Shown here: positions 19,606 through 30,445 of the stretch, in pieces | Numbering within the stretch: the first letter of the stretch is position 1 | Layout: the number at the start of each line of letters is the position of its first letter | DNA from: Rhyzopertha dominica | Lineage: Eukaryota; Arthropoda; Insecta; Coleoptera; Bostrichidae | DNA: 64,000 nt | Assembly (NCBI GenBank): GCA_025024175.1 | Contig: QCXZ01000064.1 | Coordinates: forward strand, 26,222,286 to 26,286,285 | Reading direction: 5' to 3' | The notes under the pieces: model-generated | Database searches by the model: none | What the model was told of the DNA's origin: nothing | Seen by the model: the letters and a program-made list of their open reading frames with translations, nothing else | Position numbers and translations under genes: made by a program

Positions 19606-22600
19606 CTACAAAATGACGTTACGGTTAAAAATCATTAAATACACATGAGGTACATGCATACCATCAATGCAGTTTGAGTGGACATGATGTTAAACGGTCC
19701 TGCGTGTAAAACTAATTGTTTTTGTGCTCTCATCATAACAAATTGCAGGTCTCGTCGTATTTCTGGGCTACACTCGAACCAGTTGCTCTCCCATACTGCA
19801 TTAGCTATCTCCATGCTCTAAAAATTTTTTTCGATGCGAGAGTATCATGCCAAACACTTTATACGTACCTTTAATCTTAATTCGTTAGCAGGCCAATAAA
19901 AGAAAAGCATCTGTATTAAACCTGCCATAACAACTTCGACAACAGCCAGCTGTTGAAGATCGATTTCAGCCTATAATATAAATATAATATAAACAGCTGT
20001 TTTGCTGTACATAATTAAAATATTCCATATATATATTTAAATCTTCGTGTTTAAGAGGAATTCGACTTTTGTTGAAATTATGTAAACTCTTGTTTTTTGC
20101 CAAGCTTTCGATTTTATTTTAAATCTTCTTCAGGGCTTCTATAACATTTATAACAGTATGTACCTAAAACTACATGTAACTCGTAACCTTACTGAAATTG
20201 AGGTTTATAAAAGGGGGCCAATTTTATCTTCCAAATCTTGCATAACATGTATAATTTGATTGAATTTGAAGTTTTATTACAGATTTTATTAATGACAAAA
20301 TATGAAAGTTGCAACATAGCCACCACATTTTTCATAAATTTATGCCTGTCGATTTACTATGATTTTAATATTTCTTCTGATAACAAATAGGTGTAAATAT
20401 TACTTAAATTTCGTGTGTCAGATTTTTTATTTATTGTGTTAGCACTTTAATATTTACACCTATTTGTTATCAGAAGAAATATTAAAATCATAGTAAATTG
20501 ACAGGTATAAATTTATGAAAAATGTGGTGGCTATGTTGCAACTTTCATATTTTGTCATTAATCAAATCTGTAATGAAACTTCAAATTCAATCAAATTATA
20601 CATGTTATGCAAGATTTGGAAGATAAAATTGGCCCCCTTTTATAAACCTCAATTTCAGTAAGGTTGCGAGTTACATGTAGTTTTAGGTACATACTGTTAT
20701 AAATGTTATAGAAGCCCTGAAGAAGATTTAAAATAAAATCGAAAGCTTGGCAAAGAAACAAGAGTTTACATAATTTCAACAAAAGTCGAATTCCCCTTAA
20801 ACACGAAGATTTAAATACAATTAAATACGACTGCTATTTCCATTTAACGTTATAAATATATATGTTAAAATTTTTTTGTTTTAGTAAGTTTATAAGTTCA
20901 AGTAACAACAGTTAGACCGAAACTACCAGATATTTGAATTAATGTAATTATTGTTGCAGCTGATGCAATGGGGCTAATACTAAAGCGTTCTAGTTAAAAC
21001 CATAAAATACATACAATGTTATTTAGTATCTGACCAAAAAAGTAATGTGCAACGTGTTCAAGGTTGAGTTGAGGTTGAAGTCAAAACTGCAATGCCCTCT
21101 TCGGCGGTAATATGCTATAAATTTAAAACTCTACGTTTATTTGTGATATTTTCTAATTCTTTTTCAAATCGCATTTGGAAACAATTAAGGAACTACCAGT
21201 CTACATTCTCTTTCCCTCTCTAGTTGATTTGTACGTTACTCATCTGGAGAAAGTTACCAGTAAAGCAACAAAAACATAACTGTAAGAATGTGGAGACTAA
21301 TATAAAAAAATGGTAAACTGGATTTACACAAAAAATGTGATACCCATATTAAATATTCATGAAGATACACTCGTTAGAAAATGAAATCAAACCGAAATAT
21401 TTGCATGTTGATCATGCAGTCAGACAAAAGCAGCATGAAATTTGACTTCCAGCAATCCTTCAAAGTACTTGTCACTGAAAGGTTAGATAGATACAGGTTC
21501 TTAACAACATGTTAGCGAGTTCAATTGACATATTGCACACGATGCTTCGAAAACAAATAATGGAACTCTGGCAGGAGTGTACAGAATTCGGGAATGTGAA
21601 AGCACACGTCTAAACAGTCTTGCAACAGTTTTCCAACAGAAGTTGCAATCACGGCGTGCAGTAGGACAATGATAGGGAGAAGGTGAATCTGAATGATTGA
21701 TACCTAAGGGGCCTTGGACAGTGCAGCTATACGCTTCAAAATGGTAAGAGAATAACTAGATGTACATCGTGTCTTGGGAACACACAAAAAAGGTTACTAT
21801 GATTACTATGCTATAATAATCTAAAAAAGAAACAAAATTCTGAGATTGGGCCAATTTGATGACTACAAAAGTAACCAACCAACTTACATAGTCGTGTGAG
21901 CCACTATGATACATGGTTGCATTTGAAAAAAAATTTCACCGCATTTTGAACACCTACCGGAAACAAAAGGCATTTCGGTTTAACGTTTTTTTAAGGAGAG
22001 CAGTTTTGAGTGTGCTTTCTGACCATCAAAATTTGATGGCTTTACAAGAATGTTTTTATTTATTTAAATTTTGTATTTACAAAAGTTTATTTTTCAAACT
22101 TTTCAATCATATAGTTAGTAATGAAGTACAATATTATTAATAATTAAATTAAAATTGAGTATATCACTAGTGGTGTTAATTAAATACCTGTTAAGAGTTT
22201 TAATTTTCTATATTTATCCGATGACATAGATATACAGGGTGTCCAGAGCTAGCGTAATTCCTTTATAGCTGTGTTGGATTTGAAGATACTCAAAAGCTTT
22301 TTAAATAAAACCGTAATCAAATTATCTCCTTTACATTTTAAAATTATTTTCACATATACAGGGTGTCCCAATTTTCCTGGACCGCCATCAACTTTATTTT
22401 TTTTAACGGAACACTCTGTATATTTTTGCATTTTTGAATTCCTCATCATAAATAAAGATCAGTTAGTTAACAACACATGTGGTCTGTCTTGTGCCGTTTT
22501 GGAGATATTTTAATTTTTTTGTAAAATTTGACATTTGCAGTGCGCCCGAAAAAGCTCGAAATCTCTGAAACTAAAAACATCAGAAGACTGCAGTTTTTTT

Positions 22601-25600
22601 CGTTAAATAGGGCATAAAATGGTCTTTATTTTCGATATTCACGAATTTAGTTGGACTACAATGGTTACCTAATAAGAATATTTGAATTTTGAAATATTTG
22701 ATCATGGATAACTTGATTTTTTTAAATAGAACGGTATATTTTTATTTTCATTATCAGAGCCACAATTTAAATCCCATTCGATTTTATTAAGGTATATTAG
22801 GGTCTATCTCTTACGGTTTTGTAAATATTTGCTATTTTCTAACTTTTTGGTAGAATTACACAATGTTAAAATCTAAGAAGGCTTTGGAAATTTGTTCATG
22901 CATCTTTAAAACAAAAACGTTAATAATTTTTGTGTTTTAGTTTTGCTTTTTGGTCATCAGAAGCAAAATTTGATTCTTTTACAATTTGGTGTAACATATT
23001 TTCTTTGTGTTTCTAACGGTTTAAGATATATTTAGGTTTGTTTGCTTGAACACCTTTTTTAGGTATTGCGCAATTGTCGATTGTTTTATTTTTTCAACAT
23101 AAAATATTTACAGCAATGAACACAAAATTTTAGTGTAAAATAATTATATTGGCTAATATTATTAATAATAAATATGTGTTTTTTACAATTAAATTAACAT
23201 ATCGTTACATAAAGAATAGACATTACGAAAGGTGTTCGAAATGTCCGCCATTTTGTTGAATGCACATCCTTATTCTTGTTTTAAAAGAATCTTCAACATT
23301 GGCTAGTATTTCCGGTGTGACTGTTCTGAATGCCGGAATGACCCTTTCTTGCATATTCTGCACTGTAGTTGGTGGATCTGCATAAACTTTGTTTTTAACA
23401 TGTCCCCACAAAAAGAAATCGCACGGTGTGAGATCAGGGGATCTAACTTCCCCTCCTCTTCCAATCCACCGGTGTGGAAACACTGCATCCAAATGATTGC
23501 GAACATCTATTGTTCCGTGCGCAGGTGCACCATCTTGCAGTAACCACATACGCTGTATTACCGCCAAAGGAACATCGTCCAGCAACCCAATAAGCTCGTT
23601 CTGTAAAAACTTCCCGTTAGAGGCCTATCAAAGAAAAATGGTCCGATCACATGATTTCCGAGAACTCCTCCCCAAACGTTTAGGGACCAACGGTACTGGG
23701 AGTAAATATTTTGAGTACGACGAGGATTTACTGTGTCATAATAATGAAAATTGTGAGTGTTAACGAATCCATTTTTGTGGAAAGTCGACTCATCACAGAA
23801 CATCACATATTTAAAAAAGTCTTCATCTTCGTTTAATTGGTTTAGAGCCCACTGACAAAATTCCATTCTCACAGCATGATCCCTTTGACGAAGTTCTTGA
23901 TGTAGCTGGGTATGATAAGGATGGTAATTGTATTTCTTTAATATCACATGCACTGACGCTTTACTAATTTCAGTTAAACGACTTAATTCTCTTGTGCTTG
24001 TAAGTGGATTTTCTTGCACAGAAGCCAAAACCAGAAATTCATTTTCTTCGTTAATTACGGGTTTTACGTAACTTTTTAAATTATAATCCACTTTTCCGGT
24101 AGTAATAAATCTTTCCAGAACTCTAGCGAAAGACGCAGCTTGGGGATGGTTCCTATCTGGATAACGCTCAGCGTAAACCCACGACGATAACAGAGGATTT
24201 CTCTGGCATTCTCCAAGAATAAAAACCATATCTATCAGCTCTTCTCTACTTAACGACATTATTATTTGTTAGTAATTAACCATCAAACACACTTAGAAAC
24301 ACACACAACAAACAGAAATGACATTTACTATAAAACAAAAATTGTTTAATATTTTCCATGGCTAACTTGACAATTTGTGTAAACATACCTTTATGCAAAA
24401 AATAATTTTAAAAATCGATTAGTAACACTAAAATTTCAAGAGTGTACTGTTGTTAAGATTTTATGTTGAAAAAAAACAAAAAATAAAAATAAAACAATTG
24501 AGGGTCTATTTGTTTGATGCCTCAAAAGACGTGTCAAAGCAAACAAACCTAAATATGTCTTAAACCGTTAGAAATACAAAGAAAATATGTTACATCAAAT
24601 TGTAAAAGAATCAAATTTTGCTTCTGATGACAAAAAGCAAAACTAAAACAAAAAAATCATTAACGTTTTTGTTTTAAAGATGCACGAGCAAATTTCCAAA
24701 GCCTTCTTAGATTTTAACATTGTGTAATTCCACCAAAAAGTTAGAAAATAGCAAATATTTACAAAACCGTAAGAGATAGACCCTAATATACCTTAATAAA
24801 ATCGAAAGAGATTTAAATTGTGGTTCTGATAATGAAAATAAAAATATACCGTTCTATTTAAAAAAATCAAGTTATCCATGATCAAATATTTCAAAATTCT
24901 AATTTTCTTTTTAGGTAACCATTTCAGATGAAGTAATTAATTAATATCGAAAATAAAGTCCATTTTATGCCCAATCTAACGCAAAAAACCGCAGTCTTCT
25001 AATGTTTTTAGTTTCAAAGATTTCGAGCTTTTTCGGGCGCACTTCAAATGTCAAATTTAACAAAAAAATTAAGAGATCTCCAAAACGGTACAAGACAGAC
25101 CACATGTATGGTTAATAAACTTACCTTCATTTTTGACAAATAATTCAAAAATGTAAAAATATACAGGGTGTTCCGTTTAAAAAAATAAAGTTGGTGGCTG
25201 TCCAGGAAAATTGGGACACCCTGTATATGTGAAAATAATTTTAAAATGTAAAGGAAATAATTTGATTACGGTTTTGTTTAAAAAGTTTGTGAGTATCTTC
25301 AAATCCAACAGAGCTATAAGGGAATTACGCTAGCTCTGGACACCCTGTATAATTACTTGTATATATTTGAATCTAATTCTTTCTTAACCCATTAAAATCT
25401 GGCTTACAGTGAAAGAGTAAAAATTATATCAATTTTTTTAATAATATTTTTAGTCTCATAAAGTTAAAGCCATATAAAGTTCTAGCAGTTTGAAATTTAT
25501 CCGTTTTCGTAATAAAAAAAAATGGGAATAATTATTTCGTCGTTTCATCAACTGCCTACATATTTATGCAGGTAACGTTAATAACTTTGTAGGACCATGT

Positions 25601-27979
25601 TCATTTTAATGACAGTCATCAAATTTCATCAGTGATGATCTTTTATTCATCGTTTGGACCCAACTGTAGGTAAATCAAAATATTATACATAGATTTTTTA
25701 ATTAATCATTTTAAATGTTTCAAACCTCCCAAACACTGTCAATGGTTAAGAACAATTACTTTTAATCGTTAAGAATATGTTTTTAACGTATATTTATCGC
25801 ATAAATTTTTATTCGAGAAACGCTCAACTGTGGGCGGAATGAGCTATGCTGTCTTGTCACAAAGCTACTTTGTTGGGGCTATGGTGTCTCCGACCTATTA
25901 TGCCGCAGGTTATTTTGTCGGGTACAGGGGAAATAAGTCTTATTTATCTAAATTGTTTGAGTTAGTGAATACTGATTTGAACCTATGACATCAACAATTT
26001 CTTTAAATGACAACCCCGATTTTTTCACTTCACTAATCACTTCAATTCTTTATTCGACAGCAATAAAACACTGATACTAACTTCAAAAATTAAAATTTTT
26101 ATTTCCTGAAAAAGCTAACTATAAAGATAAATGTGGAGAGCAAGAAATGATAAACGACAAAATGTTCAAAATGTTAGGAATCAACGATTTGACGTTATTT
26201 CAGAAGTGTATAAACGCTTTGAACGCTTTGGTCCATCCCTTCAGAACTAATCTGCGCCATTTCACCGTGAATTCGTACTCGTAAATTGTTCAAATTATCT
26301 TGTCTTTTAACATAGACGCTCGATTTTGGGCATTTAAAAAATCTACGGGAGATAAGTTAGGAGAACGTCTTATCAAGGTATTCACGAACCGCAACACCGC
26401 TGGCACAAAATGTCTTTGGAAGATCATCATTTTCGTTATTTGGAAAAATAACTATCTTAATGAATCTAAATAGCGACAGGCAGTTAGATTCTCCAAAAAA
26501 ATAATGTCCTAGAAAAAAGTTTATCAGGACCAATATCGAACGTTTTGATTGTTAAACACACCATTGCGACAAAAAATGACTTCATAAAAAAGGTGCTAAA
26601 GAATTTGTACAAAACTGTAGGCGCAGATCCGTATAGCTCTCATTTAACTCATGTTTTGTGGTGTGAAATAACTTAACAACAGAGGAGTGGGCTACATTGC
26701 CGTTGTTGGGTCGACATTTAATGATTTTCTTCAAATTCAAGCAACAGATTTACTATTACATGTTGATCTACTGGGCCATCATTGTTGGTTCCGTAAATTT
26801 GTTATATTATATATTTCTTCGCGGAAAAGATTCTAGTTTTTAAAATGAAACTCAAAAAGAGTAATTGTATATTACGGTTGAAAGATAAATAGAAATAATG
26901 ATGACACGGGTGTTATTGAAAAATAAAATTAAACTTGAGCTTTTTTGCAAAAACATTACATAGCTAAATTATGATTTTCCCACACTTTATGATCACTCTG
27001 TAAGAGATCGCAGAAAAATGGAATTTAAGTCCAATTTAAATTCATTTCACTTACGACTATTATCAGTTGAAGTGCAGCAGAACCTATCTGTAATGAACAT
27101 GTTGCAAAATCCAACATCATCACGAATTCCAAAAGTTTGTCTAAATTGTTAACGTATCTAAAAATTTATGATATGTATATAAAGATTATAAATGAGCAGA
27201 TACCACAAGACTCACTTTATAAAAGACTGGTGCTTCTTGACAAGTTTTCTAACAGCTTTCAGCGTCATCATTTCCATATCTTCCGAATCTTCATTGACCA
27301 TCTCTGAACTAAAGTGCTTTATGATATCGTAGAGTATTTCAGCTCTCTGAATGCCATGAAGTATAAAAAGCACTGTCGTACAATCTGCATAAACAGCAGT
27401 GCCTACTGCCAGTACAGTACCAACTGCATTAAAAGAGTAAGCCAAGGTGTAATATTTTTGACTATTGAAAGGCAACCACAGTTTAAACGGCAAAGGCTTT
27501 TCTCCCAATGTGGAATCATCACTTAATATAGGAAAAATTAGATACAATGATGTAATACTAATACCTAGTACGGCCAAAAATGCAGTAACGATATTAAGAA
27601 ATTTGACCCACTTATTGTAAAGACATTCCCTAGTCGAATTAAACGGCTGTCCAAATAGTTCTCTCTCGAAATTAACTATTTCCTTTATAATAAGCTCTCC
27701 TTTCTTGCTGTTAGCTATCCAAGCTCTTACTGTAGCAACAGTGAGACCAAGAAAGACAGACGCGTTTTCAAAAACGTCCTTCATTGTAGCATCATTTAAA
27801 ACAGTTATCACCAATCCCAGGAAGAAGGTAATTAAGAAACAGTACGTAATAGTATTAAGAAGTTGCTTGTACAGCTTATAAATGATCCGAAATCTGTCAT
27901 TTTTTATTAGTCCTACCGGCCACCACCCAAACATTATCCCCTGAATTGATAAAACTGCAAAGATTTTACTTTCTTCCAT
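19540..27979 (-). CDS. Odorant receptor 2 (7tm_6 family), five-exon gene, 396 aa
   Basis: Close paralogue of the gene at 10000-6112, same strand, same role expected (ligand-binding subunit of an insect olfactory cation channel with Orco). Joined exons: 27979-27216, 27157-27055, 19970-19869, 19817-19662, 19605-19540, all with GT/AG and an open frame. Exons 2-4 have the same lengths and phases as in the paralogue. Family marks are MFGWWPVGLIKNDRF, KLYKQLLNTITYCF, HGIQRAEILYDIIKHF, DKLLEFVMMLDFATC, FFYWPANELRLK, WESNWFECSPEIRRD, RAQKQLVLHAGPFNIM, and the terminal TAYSFVAVAVADVERLGL. Intron 2 spans 27054-19971 and has taken up a palindrome, a full mariner and a mariner relic. Differences from gene 1 are scattered substitutions, as expected for two functional duplicates. 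Confidence 0.95.
19662..19817 (-). CDS. Odorant receptor 2, exon 4
   Basis: 52 codons, SMEIANAVWESNWFECSP to MSTQTALM, donor ATG|GTATGC. Confidence 0.93.
19869..19970 (-). CDS. Odorant receptor 2, exon 3
   Basis: Acceptor ATTATAG|GCTGAA, donor AAAG|GTACGT; 34 codons from AEIDLQQLAVVEVVMAGL to PANELRLK. Confidence 0.93.
20101..20140 (-). ncRNA. Hammerhead-like core, left palindrome arm
   Basis: Mirror image of the motif at 20711-20750: CUGAAGA, stem II GAUUU/AAAUC, GAAA. Confidence 0.45.
20711..20750 (+). ncRNA. Hammerhead-like core, right palindrome arm
   Basis: CUGAAGA (20717-20723), one extra A, stem II GAUUU with AAAUC around a six-base loop, GAAA (20741-20744), then GCUU and GGC, which pairs with the GCC just before the core. 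Same layout as in the Penelope element at 45.1 kb, including the extra base after CUGANGA. The stem I pairing visible is only three bases, so activity is uncertain. Confidence 0.45.
20817..22232. other. Intron 2 of odorant receptor 2, nothing else recognised
   Basis: No coding or repeat signal that I can name up to the mariner end. Confidence 0.4.
22233..23105 (+). repeat. Left long terminal inverted repeat of the mariner
   Basis: 873 bp, matching 25349-24458 in reverse complement, e.g. TAGCTGTGTTGGATTTGAAG and CATAAAAT at the inner end. Substitutions and small indels are visible between arms. Confidence 0.9.
22355..22422 (+). repeat. 68-bp palindromic mini-element nested in the left mariner arm
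   Basis: TATACAGGGTGTCCCAA at one end and GGAACACTCTGTATA at the other: a second pair of mariner-like termini inside the arm, 122 bp from the outer end. The counterpart in the right arm is at the mirror position. Confidence 0.7.
23223..24259 (-). pseudogene. Mariner transposase with a single frameshift
   Basis: Starts with the ATG at 24259 (MSLSREELIDMVFILGECQR). A helix-turn-helix-like N-terminal half follows (FARVLERFITTGKVD, SVQENPLTSTRELSRLTEIS, ILKKYNYHPYHTQLHQEL), then YVMFCDEST (first Asp) and WGGVLGNHVIGPFFFDRPL. Near 23615 one base is missing, and the frame continues as GKFLQNELIGLLDDVPLAV, LLQDGAPAH (second Asp), RSPDLTPCDFFLWG (third Asp), VYADPPTTVQNM, TRIRMCIQQNGGHFEHLS and stop. 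There are 37 residues between the second and third Asp by direct count; the segment before RSPDL looks a few residues shorter than in related copies, so a small in-frame deletion is possible. All three catalytic residues survive. Total about 345 codons. Confidence 0.92.
24458..25349 (-). repeat. Right long terminal inverted repeat of the mariner
   Basis: 892 bp partner of the left arm; ends GGACACCCTGTA next to the TA duplication. Confidence 0.9.
25160..25227 (-). repeat. 68-bp palindromic mini-element nested in the right mariner arm
   Basis: TATACAGGGTGTTCC to TTGGGACACCCTGTATA; mirror of 22355-22422 at the same distance from the element end. Confidence 0.7.
25352..26129. other. Intron 2 of odorant receptor 2, nothing recognised
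   Basis: No ORF or repeat recognised. Confidence 0.4.
26130..26790 (-). pseudogene. Heavily decayed mariner transposase
   Basis: Read in shifting frames: DGPVDQHVIVNLLLEFEENH, an EVIFCRNGVFNNQNVRYWS stretch (the catalytic SDE..F site is damaged), IIFLENLTACRYLDSL, then VAVREYLDKTFS and RRSPNLSPVDF (third catalytic region), and DNLNNLRVRIHGEMAQIS. Order and spacing fit the transposase family; many stops, frameshifts and a deletion. Lies in intron 2 of odorant receptor 2. Confidence 0.65.
27055..27157 (-). CDS. Odorant receptor 2, exon 2
   Basis: Acceptor TTTTTAG|ATACG completes the Lys codon; reads YVNNLDKLLEFVMMLDF then a helix ending LQLIIV. Donor GTC|GTAAGT. 103 bp. Confidence 0.94.
27216..27979 (-). 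CDS. Odorant receptor 2, exon 1
   Basis: 254 codons plus two bases; starts MEESKIFAVL at the ATG at 27979. The donor AA|GTGAG is the same as in the paralogue. Holds the first four predicted helices. Confidence 0.95.
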
Positions 27980-28605
27980 TTTGTAGAGGCTTACGTGAGT
28001 AAGTTATGATGATTACCGGCACACGATAAACCCTACACCCTAATTTACATTTCAAACTGTACTTTCATTATTAATGTTAACAACCATGAATTGTCAGACA
28101 AGTAATGCTTACTGATGGATAAACTACTTGAAACTGTTTCAAACTTAGCACTAATATTAAATACAGTTTAATTACGCATGGCAGAATTGATATGACCTAG
28201 ACTTCTTAAATCCTAGTCTCTCAAATATGAGTTACATATTGTAATGAGACTTTTATCCGGCATATCATTCAATTATATTTTTGCAGTATAAGAAACCATT
28301 ATCGAATTACTATTGTGCTGAAATGATCAAGTTACCAATTTTTTATCATCGCCATCGGTCGAATGAAAACACAATTTGGTAAAGGATGTCTTTCATTAAG
28401 TTTTTTGAATGATTGGCAAAAGCAGTTTTCTGACAACCTTAAATTCAAATTAATGATCTCAGATTTGTTAAGGAAGAAACAAATAATATCGATAGTACCG
28501 AGAAATATAAACAAAATTATCGAAAGTAATGGAACGGTATGTGTTTTTGATCACAAAAATCTTTAAAAGCCCCTGTCTATAGCTCTTTGTGAAATTATAT
28601 CAAGT
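27980..28605. other. 5' flank of odorant receptor 2
   Basis: Upstream region where its promoter should lie. No TATA box or initiator stands out. Opposed ORFs near 28332-28566 have no recognisable motif. Confidence 0.4.
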
Positions 28606-29215
28606 TTAACTCATTAAATTTTCAAAATGGCTCCCATCTGAGATTTCTAAAGGCTTCTGGAGTGAGCTGCTGACAGTCAAACCTAATTCTTTGACGTAAT
28701 TTCCCCAAGGATGCTGGTAGCGTTTCAGAAAGCTTTCGACTTCAAGCGTCCTCAAAGGAAAATATTTAAGGTTGCAAGGTCTGAGACCTTGCTGCCCATT
28801 CAACAGGTATTCTCCGTCCAATCCAATGCTTCTAAAAAAATTATTAAAGGATTGCCGGACAGGAGCAGCATAATAAGAAGGCACCTTGTCCTAATGAAAA
28901 ACTAGTTCATCATCATTCAACTCTTCATCTTCTTCCATGATGTCAATGATATGGGGATAGATTAGTTTGTCTAGCATATCGAGATAAAGCTAACCGTAGC
29001 CGTCCTACGATATGACCACCTAATATCCTACCCTACACATTAAACTGAGGATTAACATCTTCCAGTATCTGCACTTATATGTCTGTTAACATGACCATTT
29101 AAGAAAACGTGGACTCGTCCAAGAAGCAAGTATTGTAAAGTAAATGTGGATTACTGTTAATACGTTACGTTGAGTTTTATGAAGTTCCAGTCCTCAAATC
29201 ATCAATCAATCCAAA
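28606..29215 (-). pseudogene. Decayed mariner transposase (same subfamily as 50.5-51.2 kb)
   Basis: Frames in order: LNEDDLD near 29200, a VHVFLNGHVNRH stretch, CRYW, LYLDMLDKLIYPHIIDIMEE, DEELNDDELVFH, YYAAPVRQSFNNFF, HWIGRRIPVEWAARS (shifted frame), LGKLRQRIRFDCQQLTPEAF, RNLRWEPF. The order fits a nearly complete transposase reduced by frameshifts; the first catalytic site is lost and the third is altered. Confidence 0.75.
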
Positions 29216-29257
29216 TCATCTTCATTTAATCAGTGTGTTGAGTTAATTTTGAGAAGA

Positions 29258-29375
29258 CGAAAGTAAGAATTTAGATGGCAATGCCATCTGTCAGCATTAC
29301 ACTGATATGATGACAAAGCCACCTAGCTGCCATTATGGGATCTACAGTGACCTGTAGCCTGACAAATTGGCATGC
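29258..29375 (+). repeat. Repeat family A, right half
   Basis: GAAAGTAAGAATTTAGATGG, CTGTCAGCATTACACTGATA, CCACCTAGCTGCC and GACCTGTAGCCTGACAAATT as in copy 2, same orientation, but placed before rather than after the left half. Confidence 0.7.
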
Positions 29376-29417
29376 ACCTGCATACTTCAATTTGAAAGTG
29401 GGCCAAACGGCACTTTT

Positions 29418-30276
29418 ACTTCGACATCCAACGCATGGAAAGTATTGTATCGCGAAAAAAAATTTCAAAAATTTTTACTTGCTCATTCGCTTTAAAATGG
29501 TCGAAACGCAAAAAAACAAACTTTGAGCAAAAACAAATTTCTTGTCTGCGTGTCTGTGGTTTTGTTTGTTGACATGATAACTTTCGAAAGACTTAATATA
29601 TGAACTTGAAATTTGGCAAACTTATAAATTCAACTACCCAAAGCGAACTATTGTTTGTGGGGTAAGTAGGGTATCGGGAAGGGGGCGAAATTGGGGGGTA
29701 ACTACCCCTTTTGCAAATTTTTATTTTTTTATTTTTGTTTCGCTTTAGTATGTGATTAGTAGTATAACTGCGAGTATTATTCGTCCTTTTCGGTGCAGCA
29801 AACTGTTTAGAATATATTAGCAAAAAAGCGTCACTTAAAGAAAACGGTTTTTCCTAAATATCTCCGAATATATTTAATATATTCAAAAAAATAAAAATAC
29901 CATCAGATAGGAAATAAAGTTTCTCACAAAAAGTGTCTTAGAAAATTTATTAAGCATTTTGACATTTCCTAAATATTCCCAAAAAACCTATTTTGGACCC
30001 TGCTCGTATGATTTTTTTTTTATTTTGGTATTATATATAAAACCATTTTTTCTGATCAGAAAGCACTCTTGTAATTTTTTTGTTAAGTTAATAATTTTCG
30101 AGTTATTTGGAAAAAAACCGATTATAAAAATTTATATATTTTTGCTAATATCACGAGGACTGCTTGTCTTAGAAAAAATGTGTAGAGAGAAACAATGCTC
30201 AAAACCTGATTACTAATCGTATAGTACATATAAGAAATAAAAACCTAAATGTCATTTGACAATTGGATGTTGAAGT
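29418..30276. mobile_element. Non-autonomous DNA element, family B, copy 1
   Basis: Ends ACTTCGACATCCAA and TTGGATGTTGAAGT are inverted repeats. The 859-bp interior, e.g. AGCAAAAACAAATTTCTTGT, TCAACTACCCAAAGCG, AAGCGTCACTTAAAGAAAAC, CTAATATCACGAGGACTG, matches 58974-59796 almost throughout. No transposase. Similarity runs on past the right end (ATTGATTCAATTTGCAG), so the true border may be a little further out. Confidence 0.8.
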
Positions 30277-30329
30277 ATTGATTCAATTTGCAGTGGTTTT
30301 TTACAAGCTGGCAAGAACCGACATACATT

Positions 30330-30445
30330 AAAATGCATGTCTGTGCTCTGTTGTCTGCATTGCAACCAACTGCAGATAGATCTATTTCGCTATCATTATA
30401 GCTCATCAGTGCAGTTTAGGTCTAGTGCATACATCACAGTAGAGG
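30330..30445 (+). repeat. Repeat family A, left half
   Basis: AAAATGCATGTCTGTGC, CAACCAACTGCAGATAGATC, CATCAGTGCAGTTTAGGTCT. With 29258-29375 it brackets element B, in an order swapped relative to the copy at 15.2 kb. Confidence 0.7.

Larger units (their letters stand above)
20035..20816. repeat. Large palindrome (foldback), 366-bp arms, 49-bp centre, in intron 2 of odorant receptor 2
   Basis: Left arm 20035-20400 and right arm 20450-20816 are near-perfect reverse complements with only a few differences. Each arm runs from ATTTAAATCTTCGTG through GGGGGCCAATTTTATCTTCC to AACAAATAGGTGTAAATAT. The right arm contains a 63-codon ORF that is only arm sequence. Each arm carries a hammerhead-like core, which suggests an ORF-less remnant of a Penelope-like element that inserted as an inverted dimer. 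No target duplication was identified. Confidence 0.9.
22233..25349 (-). mobile_element. Mariner-superfamily transposon with ~0.9-kb terminal inverted repeats
   Basis: Ends TACAGGGTGTCCAGAGC...GCTCTGGACACCCTGTA, flanked by TA on both sides (22231-22232, 25350-25351), the target duplication of Tc1/mariner elements. The terminal inverted repeats run 22233-23105 and 24458-25349, far longer than the 20-30 bp usual for mariner. The transposase lies between them on the minus strand with one frameshift. Both ends are intact, so the copy could move only with a transposase supplied in trans. It sits in intron 2 of odorant receptor 2, same strand. Confidence 0.93.

Noticed and set aside
20591..20782. 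63-codon minus ORF as a gene
   Set aside because: Arm of the palindrome; the other arm does not keep a gene-like frame.
23303..23763. Plus- and minus-strand ORFs within the mariner
   Set aside because: Shadows of the transposase frames.
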